Origin: Kosakonia sacchari
GTDB lineage: Bacteria; Pseudomonadota; Gammaproteobacteria; Enterobacterales; Enterobacteriaceae
Assembly: GCA_900109485.1 (NCBI GenBank)
Contig: FOAY01000022.1
Coordinates: forward strand, 5,986-62,154
DNA: 56,169 bases
Direction: 5' to 3'
Shown piece by piece: positions 26,554 to 35,264 of the stretch. A program made the translations under genes and the position numbers. Positions within the stretch are counted from its first letter, which is position 1. Every line of letters starts with the position of its first letter. The notes beneath the pieces are model-generated. The model was not told the origin of the DNA. It did not search any database and worked only from the letters and a program-made list of their open reading frames with translations.

Positions 26554-27507
26554 TTAACAACCTGCCGCAATAAAATCGCCGTTCGCGCTGACCGGAATCA
26601 CCGTCAGGAACAGCACCACGGCAAACAGCATCAGCGCCACGCCACCGGCAATTTTTAGCACGGGTACCAGCCAGCGCATCTGGCTTGCGTCGTCGCCAAA
26701 AAAGGTGGCTGTCCGGTTGCGCGCATAGCGCACGGCCAGCGACAGGCCGAAGATTGACAGCGCGGTGCCAATCGCCATGGTCATCACCGCCGCAATCCCC
26801 CAGCTCACAATGCCGAGCGCGTTCGAGAACAGTAAAATCATGATTGCCCCGCTGCATGGCCGTGCGCCAATGGCGAGGATCACGCCGAGGCGGGTTTTCC
26901 AGTCGCCCTGCGTACTGGCGCCGACGCCATGATGGCCGCAGCCGCAATCGGCATCGTGTTGATGTAGCGGGGAAAACGCGTTGAATTTCAGTGTGCGCGG
27001 GCGCAGGCTTTTCGCGGCATTCCACGCCACATACGCGCCGAAGCCGCCAATCATTACGGCGCTGACTTTCTCCACGTACCAGCGGCTTTCACTGAGATCG
27101 CCGGAGGCGAGGTTAAAACCGACCGCCAGCACGAAGACAAACAGAATGGCGCTGACGCCCTGCATCAGGCTGCCCAGCACCGGGATGACGCGCGCGGCGG
27201 TCTGGCTTTCGTTATTGGTGCTGAGATAGGTTGTCACAATAAATTTGCCGTGGCCTGGCCCGACAGCATGCAGTACGCCGTAGAAAAACGCGCCGACCAG
27301 CAGCCATACTCCGCCGCTATATTGGTGGTTATTAAGCTGAAGCAGATACATGACCAGATAACGGTGCAGGGTGATTTGCGTTGCCAGGCACCATTGCAGA
27401 AATGCCGCCCAGTGGGCGTGCAGCGTGAACAAAGCCGCTACCGCTACCGCCAGCACGGCGAATGCGACCGGCCAGCGCCAGTCGCGGGTCAGAATTTGCG
27501 TGGTCAT
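26554..27507 (-). CDS. Nickel/cobalt efflux protein, NicO/RcnA-like family
   Basis: 317 residues from the ATG at 27507 (MTTQILTRDWRWPVAF). A GTG-initiated extension to 27573 adds 22 residues without similarity. About six to seven membrane segments; family blocks are HAVGPGHGKFIVTTYL (metal-site HxxGPGHGK pattern) and LAIGARPCSGAIMILLFSNALG. The cytoplasmic loop near 190-205 has an HQHDADCGCGHHG metal-binding stretch. It probably exports Ni or Co ions. No RcnR regulator is adjacent, and an RcnR-like site was not seen. Confidence 0.88.
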   Translation of the reverse strand: MTTQILTRDWRWPVAFAVLAVAVAALFTLHAHWAAFLQWCLATQITLHRYLVMYLLQLNNHQYSGGVWLLVGAFFYGVLHAVGPGHGKFIVTTYLSTNNESQTAARVIPVLGSLMQGVSAILFVFVLAVGFNLASGDLSESRWYVEKVSAVMIGGFGAYVAWNAAKSLRPRTLKFNAFSPLHQHDADCGCGHHGVGASTQGDWKTRLGVILAIGARPCSGAIMILLFSNALGIVSWGIAAVMTMAIGTALSIFGLSLAVRYARNRTATFFGDDASQMRWLVPVLKIAGGVALMLFAVVLFLTVIPVSANGDFIAAGC

Positions 27508-27581
27508 AGAATTCAGGGAATTGGGGATGATTTCCGCAGTATAGGCGGCGAAGATATCCGCCTCCACCCTCACCGCACGTT

Positions 27582-28193
27582 TTACTTTTTGAGTAAGCGC
27601 GTATGCCAGCGCCCCAGCAGCAACACGGTGGTCAGCGAACCGAGCAGGGCGCAGAACATATCTGACTGCGTATCCCAGGGATCGCCCTGCGTACCGAGAA
27701 ACTCATCGGCACCCTGGCCCATCGCCAGCGCCGCCCACCACTCGATCAGTTCATAGGTGGCGCTGATGGCCAGTGCGATGCAGCAAACAATAAAGTCGAG
27801 CATCTTGCCGCCGCGCACGTACTGCCCGCGCAGCAGGATCTCCCGCGCTGCAAGCGCAGGCACCAGCCCCTGAAAGAAGTGGCCGAGCTTATCGTACGGG
27901 TTGCGGCTCAGGCCGAATAAGTGCTGCACATCAAAGCCAATGGGCACTTTGGCGTAGGTGTACAGACCGCCAACCATCAGGATGATGGCGTGGAAAAAAA
28001 TCAGCACGTAGAGCAGCGAAGTGAGCGGATAGCGCCGCCAGGTGGCAAGCAGCAGGGGCACCACGATCAGCACGGGAACCACTTCCATCAGCCAGGTGGT
28101 ACGATCTTTGGCAAAGAGACCGGTATAGAGAAGGATCAACAGCAGCAGAAACGCTGCCGTGTTCAGCGCAGTGCGATTTACAGGCTTAATCAT
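27582..28193 (-). CDS. yjdF: Inner-membrane protein YjdF (DUF2238)
   Basis: 203 residues with five to six hydrophobic segments, matching the YjdF/DUF2238 family. Typical blocks are DVQHLFGLSRNPYDKLGHFFQGLVPALAAREILLR and GDPWDTQSDMFCALLG. Function is unknown. It lies 74 bases upstream, on the same strand, of the NicO gene and may be co-transcribed with it. Confidence 0.88.
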   Translation of the reverse strand: MIKPVNRTALNTAAFLLLLILLYTGLFAKDRTTWLMEVVPVLIVVPLLLATWRRYPLTSLLYVLIFFHAIILMVGGLYTYAKVPIGFDVQHLFGLSRNPYDKLGHFFQGLVPALAAREILLRGQYVRGGKMLDFIVCCIALAISATYELIEWWAALAMGQGADEFLGTQGDPWDTQSDMFCALLGSLTTVLLLGRWHTRLLKK

Positions 28194-28255
28194 CGAAATG
28201 TCCGTTTCGGCAAAAAGGTCACTATCGTCGGAAAAGCGTTAGAAAACAATCAGAC

Positions 28256-30211
28256 TCATCCTTCGCGCGGCGTTTCTATCCATGTTTGCAAGGCGCTGGC
28301 GGCGTTTTCCAGCGTGGTTGCCCAGTCGTCCAGGGCGGGCTGGCGGAACAGCCGCATGCCGGGATACCACGGTGAATCGTCCCGCTGCATCAGCCAGCGC
28401 CAGTCCGGAATAAAAGGCAGCAGCGTCCAGCAGGGGCGTTGCAATGCACCGGCCAGATGTACCGGCGAGGAATCCACGGAGATCAGAAGATCCGCCAGCG
28501 ACAGAATGGCCGCCGTGTCATCGAAATCCTCAATTTCTGCACTTAGCGCTTCTGCCCGCATCCCTTGCGGCGGCGTCTGCTGACTGGCGTCGCCTTTCTG
28601 GATCAGTAAAAAAGTGGCATCTGTACGGGCGAACGGTGCAAATTGCGCCAGTGACAGTGAGCGGCGGCGGTCATTGACGTGCGTCGGGCGACCGGCCCAT
28701 ACCAGCGCCACCCACGGGCGCGGCAACCCGGCAAGACGCGCCTGCCAGTGTGCCAGCCGCTGCGGATCGGCATGCAGGTAACCCGTCGCGGCCGGTAAAT
28801 CCGCCAGTTGAATATTTAGCAAGCCGGGCAGATCCATCAGTTCGCAATAGGCATCAAACGCCGGGGGCAACTCGCCGCGGCCGAGCACTTGGTCATCGGG
28901 AAAGGCGCGGCGTATCAGCGCCAGCAACTGCGGATGCACATCCAGCACAATGCGCGCCAGGCTCTGGCGTTTTGCCTGCTGTACAAAGCGGATGAATTGC
29001 AGCGTATCGCCGAACCCTTGTTCATCAAAAATCAGCAGCGTTTTGCCGGGCAGCGGCTGGCCTTGCCAGCGTGGCGCTTGCTGCACCCGCCGCGACATGT
29101 CACGGGTATGCGGCATCTGATAGCGGTGGCGGTATTCACGCCAGCCGTTTGGCAGATCGCCGGTCAGCAGCAGGGTTTCGGCCAGATCAAAACGCGCTAT
29201 CGCATCGCCGGGCAGATGATCAACCAGTATTTTCTGGATAGCCAGCGTCTCTTCCAGCTTGCCCTGCGCCCGCAACGCCAGCGCCAGCCGTTGCCAGATA
29301 GCCAGCGGCCCATTCCCGCCGATGACAAACGGGCGCAGCAGCGTTTCGGCGGCAAGATAGTGGCCTTCATCAAGTAACGGCTGAACCTGTTGCAACACGT
29401 CGCTGAAGTCGGCCGGGGCGGCCTGGCGATGGCGGCCCTGCAACTGCCGTAACTGCGCCTGTTTTTGCTGTGTTGCCGGGTGCTGCGGTGCCAGCCCCTG
29501 CAAACGTACCAGCGCCTGCTCTGCGGCTGTGAGATCGTCACGCGCAAGGTAAATATTGACCAGGGTCATCCAGCCGCCGACCAGCCGGGGCTCCTGCTGT
29601 AACGCGCGCTGGCAGTGGGCCAACGCCTGTTCTGTATTTCCGCTATCAAGCAGCAGCCCGGCAAGGTTGTTATGGATTGACGGCTCATCCGGCGCGAGCG
29701 CCAGCGCGCGTTGATAATGGGCCAGCGCATCCTCAACGCGGCCGAGACGACGCAAGGTGTTGGCCAGGTTCCCGTGCGCCTGCGCAGCACCCGGCGTCAG
29801 CGCCACGACTTTTTCCAGGCACAGCACGCTCTCAACCAGTTTTTCCTGCTCCTGCAACAAAATACCGAGGTTGTTCCAGCCGTTCACCAGCGTGGGATCG
29901 AGGTTGATGGCTTTTCGCGCCCAATGTTCACCTTCGGCGTGCTCGCCCTTTTGCCGGTACATTTCCGCCAGATTGCTGGCGTAGAGCGCGGAAAATTGCG
30001 GGGCTGAACAGGCTTCGCGCAGATGGTCGATGGCGCGATCAAGATGACCGCAGGCGTGGGCGATAAGCCCGAGCAGATGCAGCGCATCCGGCTGGCCGGC
30101 GTGTTGTGCGAGGATCTGGCGGCAGTAGTGTTCGGCCTGCGGCGCTTGTCCTGCATTCCAGTGTTGCCACGCAAGGCGTAGTGCTTCCTGCAATGTCATC
30201 TGTGTTGTCAT
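28256..30211 (-). CDS. TPR protein with C-terminal glycosyltransferase-like domain
   Basis: 651 residues. Residues of about 5-270 are a run of tetratricopeptide repeats (for example NGWNNLGILLQEQEKLVESV and AHGNLANTLRRLGRVEDALAHYQRALALAPDEP). The C-terminal part (about 330-640) resembles the GT-B-like domain found behind TPRs in SPINDLY/heptosyltransferase-type proteins: LLIFDEQGFGDTLQFIRF, WAGRPTHVNDRRRSLSLAQF and LLISVDSSPVHLAGALQRPCW. No signal peptide. It may glycosylate a protein or surface structure. No flagellar or LPS genes are nearby, so its target is unknown. Confidence 0.85.
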   Translation of the reverse strand: MTTQMTLQEALRLAWQHWNAGQAPQAEHYCRQILAQHAGQPDALHLLGLIAHACGHLDRAIDHLREACSAPQFSALYASNLAEMYRQKGEHAEGEHWARKAINLDPTLVNGWNNLGILLQEQEKLVESVLCLEKVVALTPGAAQAHGNLANTLRRLGRVEDALAHYQRALALAPDEPSIHNNLAGLLLDSGNTEQALAHCQRALQQEPRLVGGWMTLVNIYLARDDLTAAEQALVRLQGLAPQHPATQQKQAQLRQLQGRHRQAAPADFSDVLQQVQPLLDEGHYLAAETLLRPFVIGGNGPLAIWQRLALALRAQGKLEETLAIQKILVDHLPGDAIARFDLAETLLLTGDLPNGWREYRHRYQMPHTRDMSRRVQQAPRWQGQPLPGKTLLIFDEQGFGDTLQFIRFVQQAKRQSLARIVLDVHPQLLALIRRAFPDDQVLGRGELPPAFDAYCELMDLPGLLNIQLADLPAATGYLHADPQRLAHWQARLAGLPRPWVALVWAGRPTHVNDRRRSLSLAQFAPFARTDATFLLIQKGDASQQTPPQGMRAEALSAEIEDFDDTAAILSLADLLISVDSSPVHLAGALQRPCWTLLPFIPDWRWLMQRDDSPWYPGMRLFRQPALDDWATTLENAASALQTWIETPREG

Positions 30212-30501
30212 AAGAAACCATCAAAGCAAAAACGGGAGCCGCTGTGGCGGGTTATGGCTGTGCAGAACATATTTATCAGCACGGGCTGTAGGTCTGCGCT
30301 GATAGCGCTCGCCCGACTATTAGCATCTTACACATACTTTATCAGGGCTGACGATGCTGGCATAACGGGTACAGAAGTGAAGCTCTGTTTTGATGGTGCC
30401 GATAGTATTACGAGAATCTTGTGGGCCGCGCCCGTTTCAAAAGCCTTTACCGCCTGATTGCACACGGTATAACCGACGTACGCTGATTAAGTGAAAAACG
30501 C
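30212..30501. other. Intergenic region between divergent genes
   Basis: 290 bases holding the promoters of the TPR gene (minus) and the lipoprotein hydrolase gene (plus). I see no supported gene; a 67-codon frame at 30254-30457 has no ribosome site or family features. Confidence 0.5.
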
Positions 30502-31344
30502 ATGATAAATATCTGCAAAAATTTGCTGCCCGGAATAGTGATAATGCTGGTTTTTCTGGTCTGCGGATGCGCCGATCGGGATGCGCGAATGTCCGCCAGC
30601 GCGTTAGCGCAACGAGCAGGCATGAGCAGCGAAAATGTGCAAGCCAGCCGCTTTCTGCTGCGTACTTTCAGTAAAACGACACCGTCCGCAACGGTGTTGC
30701 GTGTCTATATTGAAGGGGATGGTTTTGCCTGGGTAAGCCGGACGCAACCGTCAAGCGATCCCACGCCGCGTAACCCGGTCGGATTACAGCTGGCTGCGGC
30801 GGATCCTTCGGCTGATGTGCTCTATCTGGCGCGCCCCTGCCAGTATATTGGCCCGCCGTTACCCGCTGAATGTACGGTGGGCTGGTGGACAGACAAACGC
30901 TTCGCGCCGCAAGTGATTGATGCCATGGATGAAGCGCTGAGCCGCTTTGTCAGCCGCTTGCCGGGTGTGCAACTGGAACTGATTGGCTACTCCGGCGGCG
31001 CAACCATTGCGGCGCAGCTGGCGGCGCGTCGGCACGATGTGCGATCGCTACGCACGGTGGCCGGGAACCTCGATGTGGCGAGGGTGAATCAGATTCATCA
31101 TGTTTCGGCCATGCCGGATGCCGCCAGCGCGATAGATGTCGCGCCGCAGCTTGCCACCTTGCCGCAGATCCATTTCAGCGGCACGGAAGACAGCACGGTG
31201 CCGCTATCGGTGGCGCAGCGTTTCCAGCAGGCGACAGGGACGCGCTGCGCGCAGGTGATACCGATTCCCGGCATGCGTCACGGCAGTGACTGGGCTACGT
31301 TATGGCCGGATTTGTTGACCAGGCTACCAACGTGCCGCGATTGA
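30502..31344 (+). CDS. Alpha/beta-hydrolase-like lipoprotein
   Basis: 280 residues. The N-terminus MINICKNLLPGIVIMLVFLVCGCADRD is a lipoprotein signal, with LVCGC as lipobox and no Asp directly after the Cys that would clearly retain it in the inner membrane. The mature protein has the nucleophile elbow GYSGG (about 165-169) of serine alpha/beta hydrolases, an acidic region FSGTEDSTVPLSVA typical of the Asp position, and the final His in PGMRHGSDW. A complete Ser-Asp-His triad is therefore likely. Substrate unknown. It stands alone. Confidence 0.82.
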   Translation: MINICKNLLPGIVIMLVFLVCGCADRDARMSASALAQRAGMSSENVQASRFLLRTFSKTTPSATVLRVYIEGDGFAWVSRTQPSSDPTPRNPVGLQLAAADPSADVLYLARPCQYIGPPLPAECTVGWWTDKRFAPQVIDAMDEALSRFVSRLPGVQLELIGYSGGATIAAQLAARRHDVRSLRTVAGNLDVARVNQIHHVSAMPDAASAIDVAPQLATLPQIHFSGTEDSTVPLSVAQRFQQATGTRCAQVIPIPGMRHGSDWATLWPDLLTRLPTCRD

Positions 31345-31381
31345 GGCAGAACGTGAAAATCGGCTGCCGTTTATTTTTGTA

Positions 31382-32149
31382 TTATGTCCCAGCGTGAAGG
31401 TTAACTTCCTTCAGGCCACCATTGATGCGAAAGGCGACGCGTTGCGGATGGTTAACCGAGACCAGATACTCAATCGGCTGATGCTGGCTATCGTAAATCA
31501 CACCACGGTATACCAGCGCCGGGCTCTCTGGTTTCGCCTGCAACAGTTGATGCTCCTCTTCGCTCATCGCCGCTGCCCGGATGGTTCCTTCATCGTAAAC
31601 ATCATGAATAGCGTAACGTTCAGCCAGCAGGCGATAAAGCGACCCTTCTTTTTCTAACATATCAGCGCTCAAATCTGCGACACGGGCTTGAGGTAAGTAA
31701 CTGGTTTCAATGCAGAAAGGGTGTCCGTCAGCCAGGCGCAGGCGTTTGATCATCACTAACGGATCGCCCTCTTCAATGTGCAGCAGCCGTGCAATGCGGG
31801 CGCTGGCCGCGGAAATATGAAAGTAGATCAACTGGCTGCTGGGCACTGCGCCATTCAATTCAAGAATTTTACTGATACCCAGCGCAGGCTGCAGCGGGCG
31901 TTCAATCGCCGTATCGACCAGCCAGGTTCCCTGATTCCCCCGTCTTTCCAGCACGCCTTCGTCAATCAATTCAGTGATGATTTTTCGCACTGTCACACGG
32001 CTGATGCCCAACAACTCGCTTAACTCGCGCTCTGCCGGGATCTGATCACCGCTGTTGAAATCGGGTGAATTGAGTATTCCGAGTAATTTTTTGCGCGCGT
32101 CGAGATAACTCCTGCGCGGCCTTCTGGTCTGTTTTACTGGGCTATTCAT
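31382..32149 (-). CDS. GntR/UTRA transcriptional regulator, probably of the adjacent Amadori-type operon
   Basis: 255 residues from the ATG at 32149 (MNSPVKQTRRPRRSYLDARKKL); a longer frame to 32194 is possible but has no similarity. The winged helix lies at about 30-85 (QIPAERELSELLGISRVTVRKIITELIDEGVLERRGNQGTW), with the UTRA effector domain from about 100. It is transcribed away from a binding protein, SIS enzyme and kinase. Repeats of TGGTAT in the shared 226-base region are candidate operators. By analogy with FrlR/FraR it may sense a phosphorylated fructosyl-amino acid. Confidence 0.88.
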   Translation of the reverse strand: MNSPVKQTRRPRRSYLDARKKLLGILNSPDFNSGDQIPAERELSELLGISRVTVRKIITELIDEGVLERRGNQGTWLVDTAIERPLQPALGISKILELNGAVPSSQLIYFHISAASARIARLLHIEEGDPLVMIKRLRLADGHPFCIETSYLPQARVADLSADMLEKEGSLYRLLAERYAIHDVYDEGTIRAAAMSEEEHQLLQAKPESPALVYRGVIYDSQHQPIEYLVSVNHPQRVAFRINGGLKEVNLHAGT

Positions 32150-32251
32150 GGTCTGTTTTGTTTCGGTTATGGAAAGCAAAAAATAGGAAATCAATCAGTT
32201 GATTATACAAAACAAAAATCATTGATATCGTTATCCCGTAACACTAAGCAT

Positions 32252-32354
32252 AACATACCACGACAATTTTTTTGGTTATGACTCGCGAATTATTGTTGCT
32301 ATATCCGCCAGATCGAGCGTATATCAATCTTCATGGTATGTTTTTTGGTATAAT
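32252..32354. promoter_or_regulatory. Candidate operators and promoter for the binding-protein operon
   Basis: TGGTATGTT at 32334-32342 and TGGTATAAT at 32346-32354 are direct repeats 12 bases apart. An inverted TGGTATGTT lies at 32260-32252. The second repeat contains a perfect TATAAT -10 box (32349-32354), so a bound GntR protein would block transcription. The short leader then leads to GGGGGAAA and the ATG at 32376. Confidence 0.6.
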
Positions 32355-32375
32355 TAAACCTTGGGGGAAACAGCT

Positions 32376-33161
32376 ATGAAAATTAAAAAAGCCATCGCCG
32401 TGCTTGCTTCAGCGATAGCAATGTTAGGTTGCATACACACGGCGGTGGCCGCGGATCAGCTGCGTTTCGGTATCGACCCGACCTTCCCACCGTTTGAGTC
32501 GAAAAATGCCAATGGTCAGCTCATCGGTTTCGATATCGATCTTGGTAATGCGATTTGCGCGGAGATGAAGGTGCAATGCTCCTGGGTACAGAACAGCTTT
32601 GACGGGCTTATTCCGGCACTTCAGGCAAAGAAATTTGATGCCATTCTTTCTTCGCTGTCGATCACTGATGAACGTAAAAAAGCCATCTCTTTCAGTGACA
32701 AACTCTTCAATACTCCCGCATTCCTGGTTACCGCTAAAGGCAGTTCGCTCACCCCCACGGCGGAATCGCTGAAAGGTAAGCGTATTGGCGTCCAGCAGGG
32801 TTCGGTATTTGAAAGTTATGCCAACAAATACTGGCGCAGCGCGGGCGTTGAGGTGGTTGCTTATCCGGACGCGGAATCGGTCTATGCCGATCTGATTAAT
32901 GGCCGCCTCGATGGCACGCTGGATGATGCGGTGGTGATTACTGAAGCGCTGTTGAGCAAGCCACAGGGCCAAAACTTCACGCTAATCCAGCCGCAGGTCA
33001 AAGATGATGAGATCTTTGGGCCTGGTACCGGGATCGGGTTACGGCAGGATGATAAAGATTTGCAGGCCCGTTTTAACAAGGCGATCGCCGCGATTCGCGC
33101 CAACGGCACCTATGATCGTTTAGCGAAAAAATACTTCAATTTCAATATTTACGGTGATTAA
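32376..33161 (+). CDS. Periplasmic amino-acid-type binding protein (ArgT/HisJ/FliY fold)
   Basis: 261 residues from the ATG at 32376, which has GGGGGAAA 6 bases upstream. Signal peptide MKIKKAIAVLASAIAMLGCIHTAVAA, then DQLRFGIDPTFPPFESKNANGQLIGFDIDLGNAICAEM, the SBP_bac_3 pattern of polar amino acid importers. It ends near KKYFNFNIYGD. It is followed by deglycase and kinase genes, so the ligand may be an amino acid carrying a sugar (Amadori product). No permease or ATPase gene accompanies it; it may use HisQMP-type components encoded elsewhere. Confidence 0.88.
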   Translation: MKIKKAIAVLASAIAMLGCIHTAVAADQLRFGIDPTFPPFESKNANGQLIGFDIDLGNAICAEMKVQCSWVQNSFDGLIPALQAKKFDAILSSLSITDERKKAISFSDKLFNTPAFLVTAKGSSLTPTAESLKGKRIGVQQGSVFESYANKYWRSAGVEVVAYPDAESVYADLINGRLDGTLDDAVVITEALLSKPQGQNFTLIQPQVKDDEIFGPGTGIGLRQDDKDLQARFNKAIAAIRANGTYDRLAKKYFNFNIYGD

Positions 33162-33165
33162 TTCC

Positions 33166-34140
33166 ATGCAGACCCAACCCATCATTACCTCCCTGATAGC
33201 CAGCCATTTTCAGGCCAAGCCGCTGCGTCAGGTTTTCCTGGTCGCTTGCGGTGGCTCACTGGTAGATATGTATCCTGCTCATTATTTCCTCAATGAGCAG
33301 AGTGAAGATCTGCGCGCATGGATGATGACTGCCAATGAATTTGTGCATGCCGCTCCGCGCGCGTTAGGTGCCTCGTCACTCGTTATTGTCTGTTCGCATG
33401 GCGGCAACACACCGGAGTCTGTGGCTGCGGCCCAACTGGCAAAAAAACGGGGTGCCGCCACGATCACGCTTACGCACAATGCGGAAGCGGAACTGCTGCA
33501 ATGGGCCGACCATAGCCTGTTATATAAATGGGGTGATGATACGCTTGTCACCGAAAACCCGATGGCGCTGATCCTCAGCCTGTGCGTTGATACGCTGTAT
33601 CAGGTGGAAGGCTTTGCCGAATGGCAGGATTTCCAGCATGGCTTTGCGCAAATCGATACGGTGATTCGTCAGGCCCGCGCGAAGGTGGCAACCCGTTGCG
33701 CTGCGTTCGCAGAACGCTATCAGCATGAGTCCCTGTTCTATGTGCTTTCGAGTGGCGCCTCATACGGACATGCCTATGGATTCGCCATCTGCTCGCTGAT
33801 GGAAATGCAGCGTCTCGATGCCGCCTCTATTCACAGCGGCGAGTTCTTTCATGGCCCATTTGAAGTCACCGATAATCACGTACCCTTTATCCTCCTGATG
33901 AATGAAGGCCGTACGCGTGCTCTGGATCAGCGTGCGCAGGCGTTCCTGAATCGTTACAACGACAAAACAGAGGTTGTGGATGCCCGCGAGTTGGGCCTGA
34001 ATGCGCTGCCTGCATCAGTGGTGGACTACTTTAACCCGGTGCTGTTTTACAGCATCATGTGCGACTACCGTGCGGCACTGGCTGATATCCGCCAGCATCC
34101 GCTCTCAACCCGCCGCTATATGGGCGTGGTGGATTACTAA
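33166..34140 (+). CDS. SIS-domain sugar-phosphate deglycase (FrlB/FraB-like)
   Basis: 324 residues from the ATG at 33166; a GTG at 33154 overlapping the previous gene is an alternative. Two SIS domains: LVACGGSLVDMYP and VCSHGGNTPESVAAAQLAKKRGAATITLT in the first, ASIHSGEFFHGPFEVTD in the second with the catalytic Glu/His pair found in fructoselysine-6-phosphate deglycase. The ending RRYMGVVDY closely resembles the FrlB end. It probably splits a phosphorylated fructosyl-amine into glucose 6-phosphate and an amine or amino acid. Which amino acid is not clear. Confidence 0.82.
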   Translation: MQTQPIITSLIASHFQAKPLRQVFLVACGGSLVDMYPAHYFLNEQSEDLRAWMMTANEFVHAAPRALGASSLVIVCSHGGNTPESVAAAQLAKKRGAATITLTHNAEAELLQWADHSLLYKWGDDTLVTENPMALILSLCVDTLYQVEGFAEWQDFQHGFAQIDTVIRQARAKVATRCAAFAERYQHESLFYVLSSGASYGHAYGFAICSLMEMQRLDAASIHSGEFFHGPFEVTDNHVPFILLMNEGRTRALDQRAQAFLNRYNDKTEVVDARELGLNALPASVVDYFNPVLFYSIMCDYRAALADIRQHPLSTRRYMGVVDY

Positions 34141-34152
34141 GGGCGGCGATCA

Positions 34153-34965
34153 ATGAAAGTCATTGGCATAGGCGACAACGTTGTCGATAAATATGAGCAC
34201 CGGCGTGTACGGTATCCAGGAGGCAACGCGCTCAATTTCAGCGTGTATGCGGCAATGCTGGATGCATCGGCTGCTTATCTGGGCATTTTTGGTAACGATG
34301 CCGCGGCTGACCATGTGATGCGTACGCTGGCAAAGTTCGGCATCGATATAGGTCATTGCCGTCAGGTTGCGGGTGAAAATGGCTATGCGCGGCTGACGAT
34401 TGAGCAGGGGGAACGGGTGTTTCTCGGTTCGAACCTCGGCGGTGTGCGTCAGACAGAATCGATGGATTTCATTTTGCAAAAGATGGACTGGCTTAGTGAT
34501 TTCTCGCTGATCCACACCAGTAGCTATAGCTATATTGATGCGCAGCTACCGGAGCTGGCAACGTTACCCGGATGGCTTTCATATGATTTCTCAGATGACT
34601 TCGTCATTGCGCAGGCGCTGCCATTATGCCGCTGGCTCGACGCTGCATTTTTCTCCTGTGCGGGATGGTCGCTGGTAGAAACACGTGAACTTCTGGTTCA
34701 GGCGGTGCGGGCAGGCAGTGGCCTGGCTGTTGCGACGCGTGGCGAGCAAGGCGCACTCCTGTTCGACGGTAAAAACTGGTATCAGCAGGAGCCGGAAACG
34801 GTAACACCGGTGGATACATTAGGTGCGGGTGATGCGTTTATCACTGCGTTTCTGCTCCATTTACGTCAGCACGGTAATATCGCCGAAGCACTGCAGGCTG
34901 CGGCGCATTTTGCGGCGAGAATTTGCCTGGTGGACGGCGCCTTCGGCGAAGGCGAAGCTTATTAA
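34153..34965 (+). CDS. PfkB-family kinase (FrlD/FraD-like)
   Basis: 270 residues, similar in size and sequence style to fructoselysine 6-kinase: MKVIGIGDNVVDKYEHRRVRYPGGNALNFSVYAAMLDASAAYLG, then DTLGAGDAFITAF (about 221-233) with the catalytic Asp of GAGD. It should phosphorylate the C6 hydroxyl of the imported Amadori compound before the SIS enzyme acts. It begins 12 bases after the deglycase stop with GGCGG upstream. It is the last gene of the three-gene operon. Confidence 0.85.
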   Translation: MKVIGIGDNVVDKYEHRRVRYPGGNALNFSVYAAMLDASAAYLGIFGNDAAADHVMRTLAKFGIDIGHCRQVAGENGYARLTIEQGERVFLGSNLGGVRQTESMDFILQKMDWLSDFSLIHTSSYSYIDAQLPELATLPGWLSYDFSDDFVIAQALPLCRWLDAAFFSCAGWSLVETRELLVQAVRAGSGLAVATRGEQGALLFDGKNWYQQEPETVTPVDTLGAGDAFITAFLLHLRQHGNIAEALQAAAHFAARICLVDGAFGEGEAY

Positions 34966-35264
34966 CTCCGTAGCAATGCCTCAGCTTTTGAGTGGATTCC
35001 CCTTCGTTAATGGAAACCGCTCATTCTGCTGTTTTTTCAGCAAAATGATGGTTTTCTCAACGATCAGCCTTGATGCCGACTTAGCTAAGTCTGGCGTTTC
35101 GTTAATATTCTTTCTGATTTCCGGTCTGATGATAAAAGGCGCTGCGACTTATTATTGAAGTGTGTAAGTAACTGATTACTTGTGTATGCTGGTTAATTAA
35201 AGGACAATAACCTTAATGGAAAGGTGGGTTTATCGCCGGGAGTTTACTTCATTAAGGATAAAGC
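34966..35264. other. Gap between the kinase operon and vgrG, with a terminator-like hairpin
   Basis: No supported gene. TCATTCTGCTG (35021-35031) pairs imperfectly with CAGCAAAATGA (35038-35048) around a T6 loop and may end the kinase transcript. GC content falls towards the vgrG island. A promoter for vgrG is expected in about 35150-35250 (TTGTGTATGCTGGTTAATTA region), but no hexamers are convincing. Confidence 0.45.

Noticed and set aside
30254..30457. Small open frame upstream of the lipoprotein hydrolase
   Set aside because: No ribosome site, no similarity pattern; lies in a divergent promoter region.
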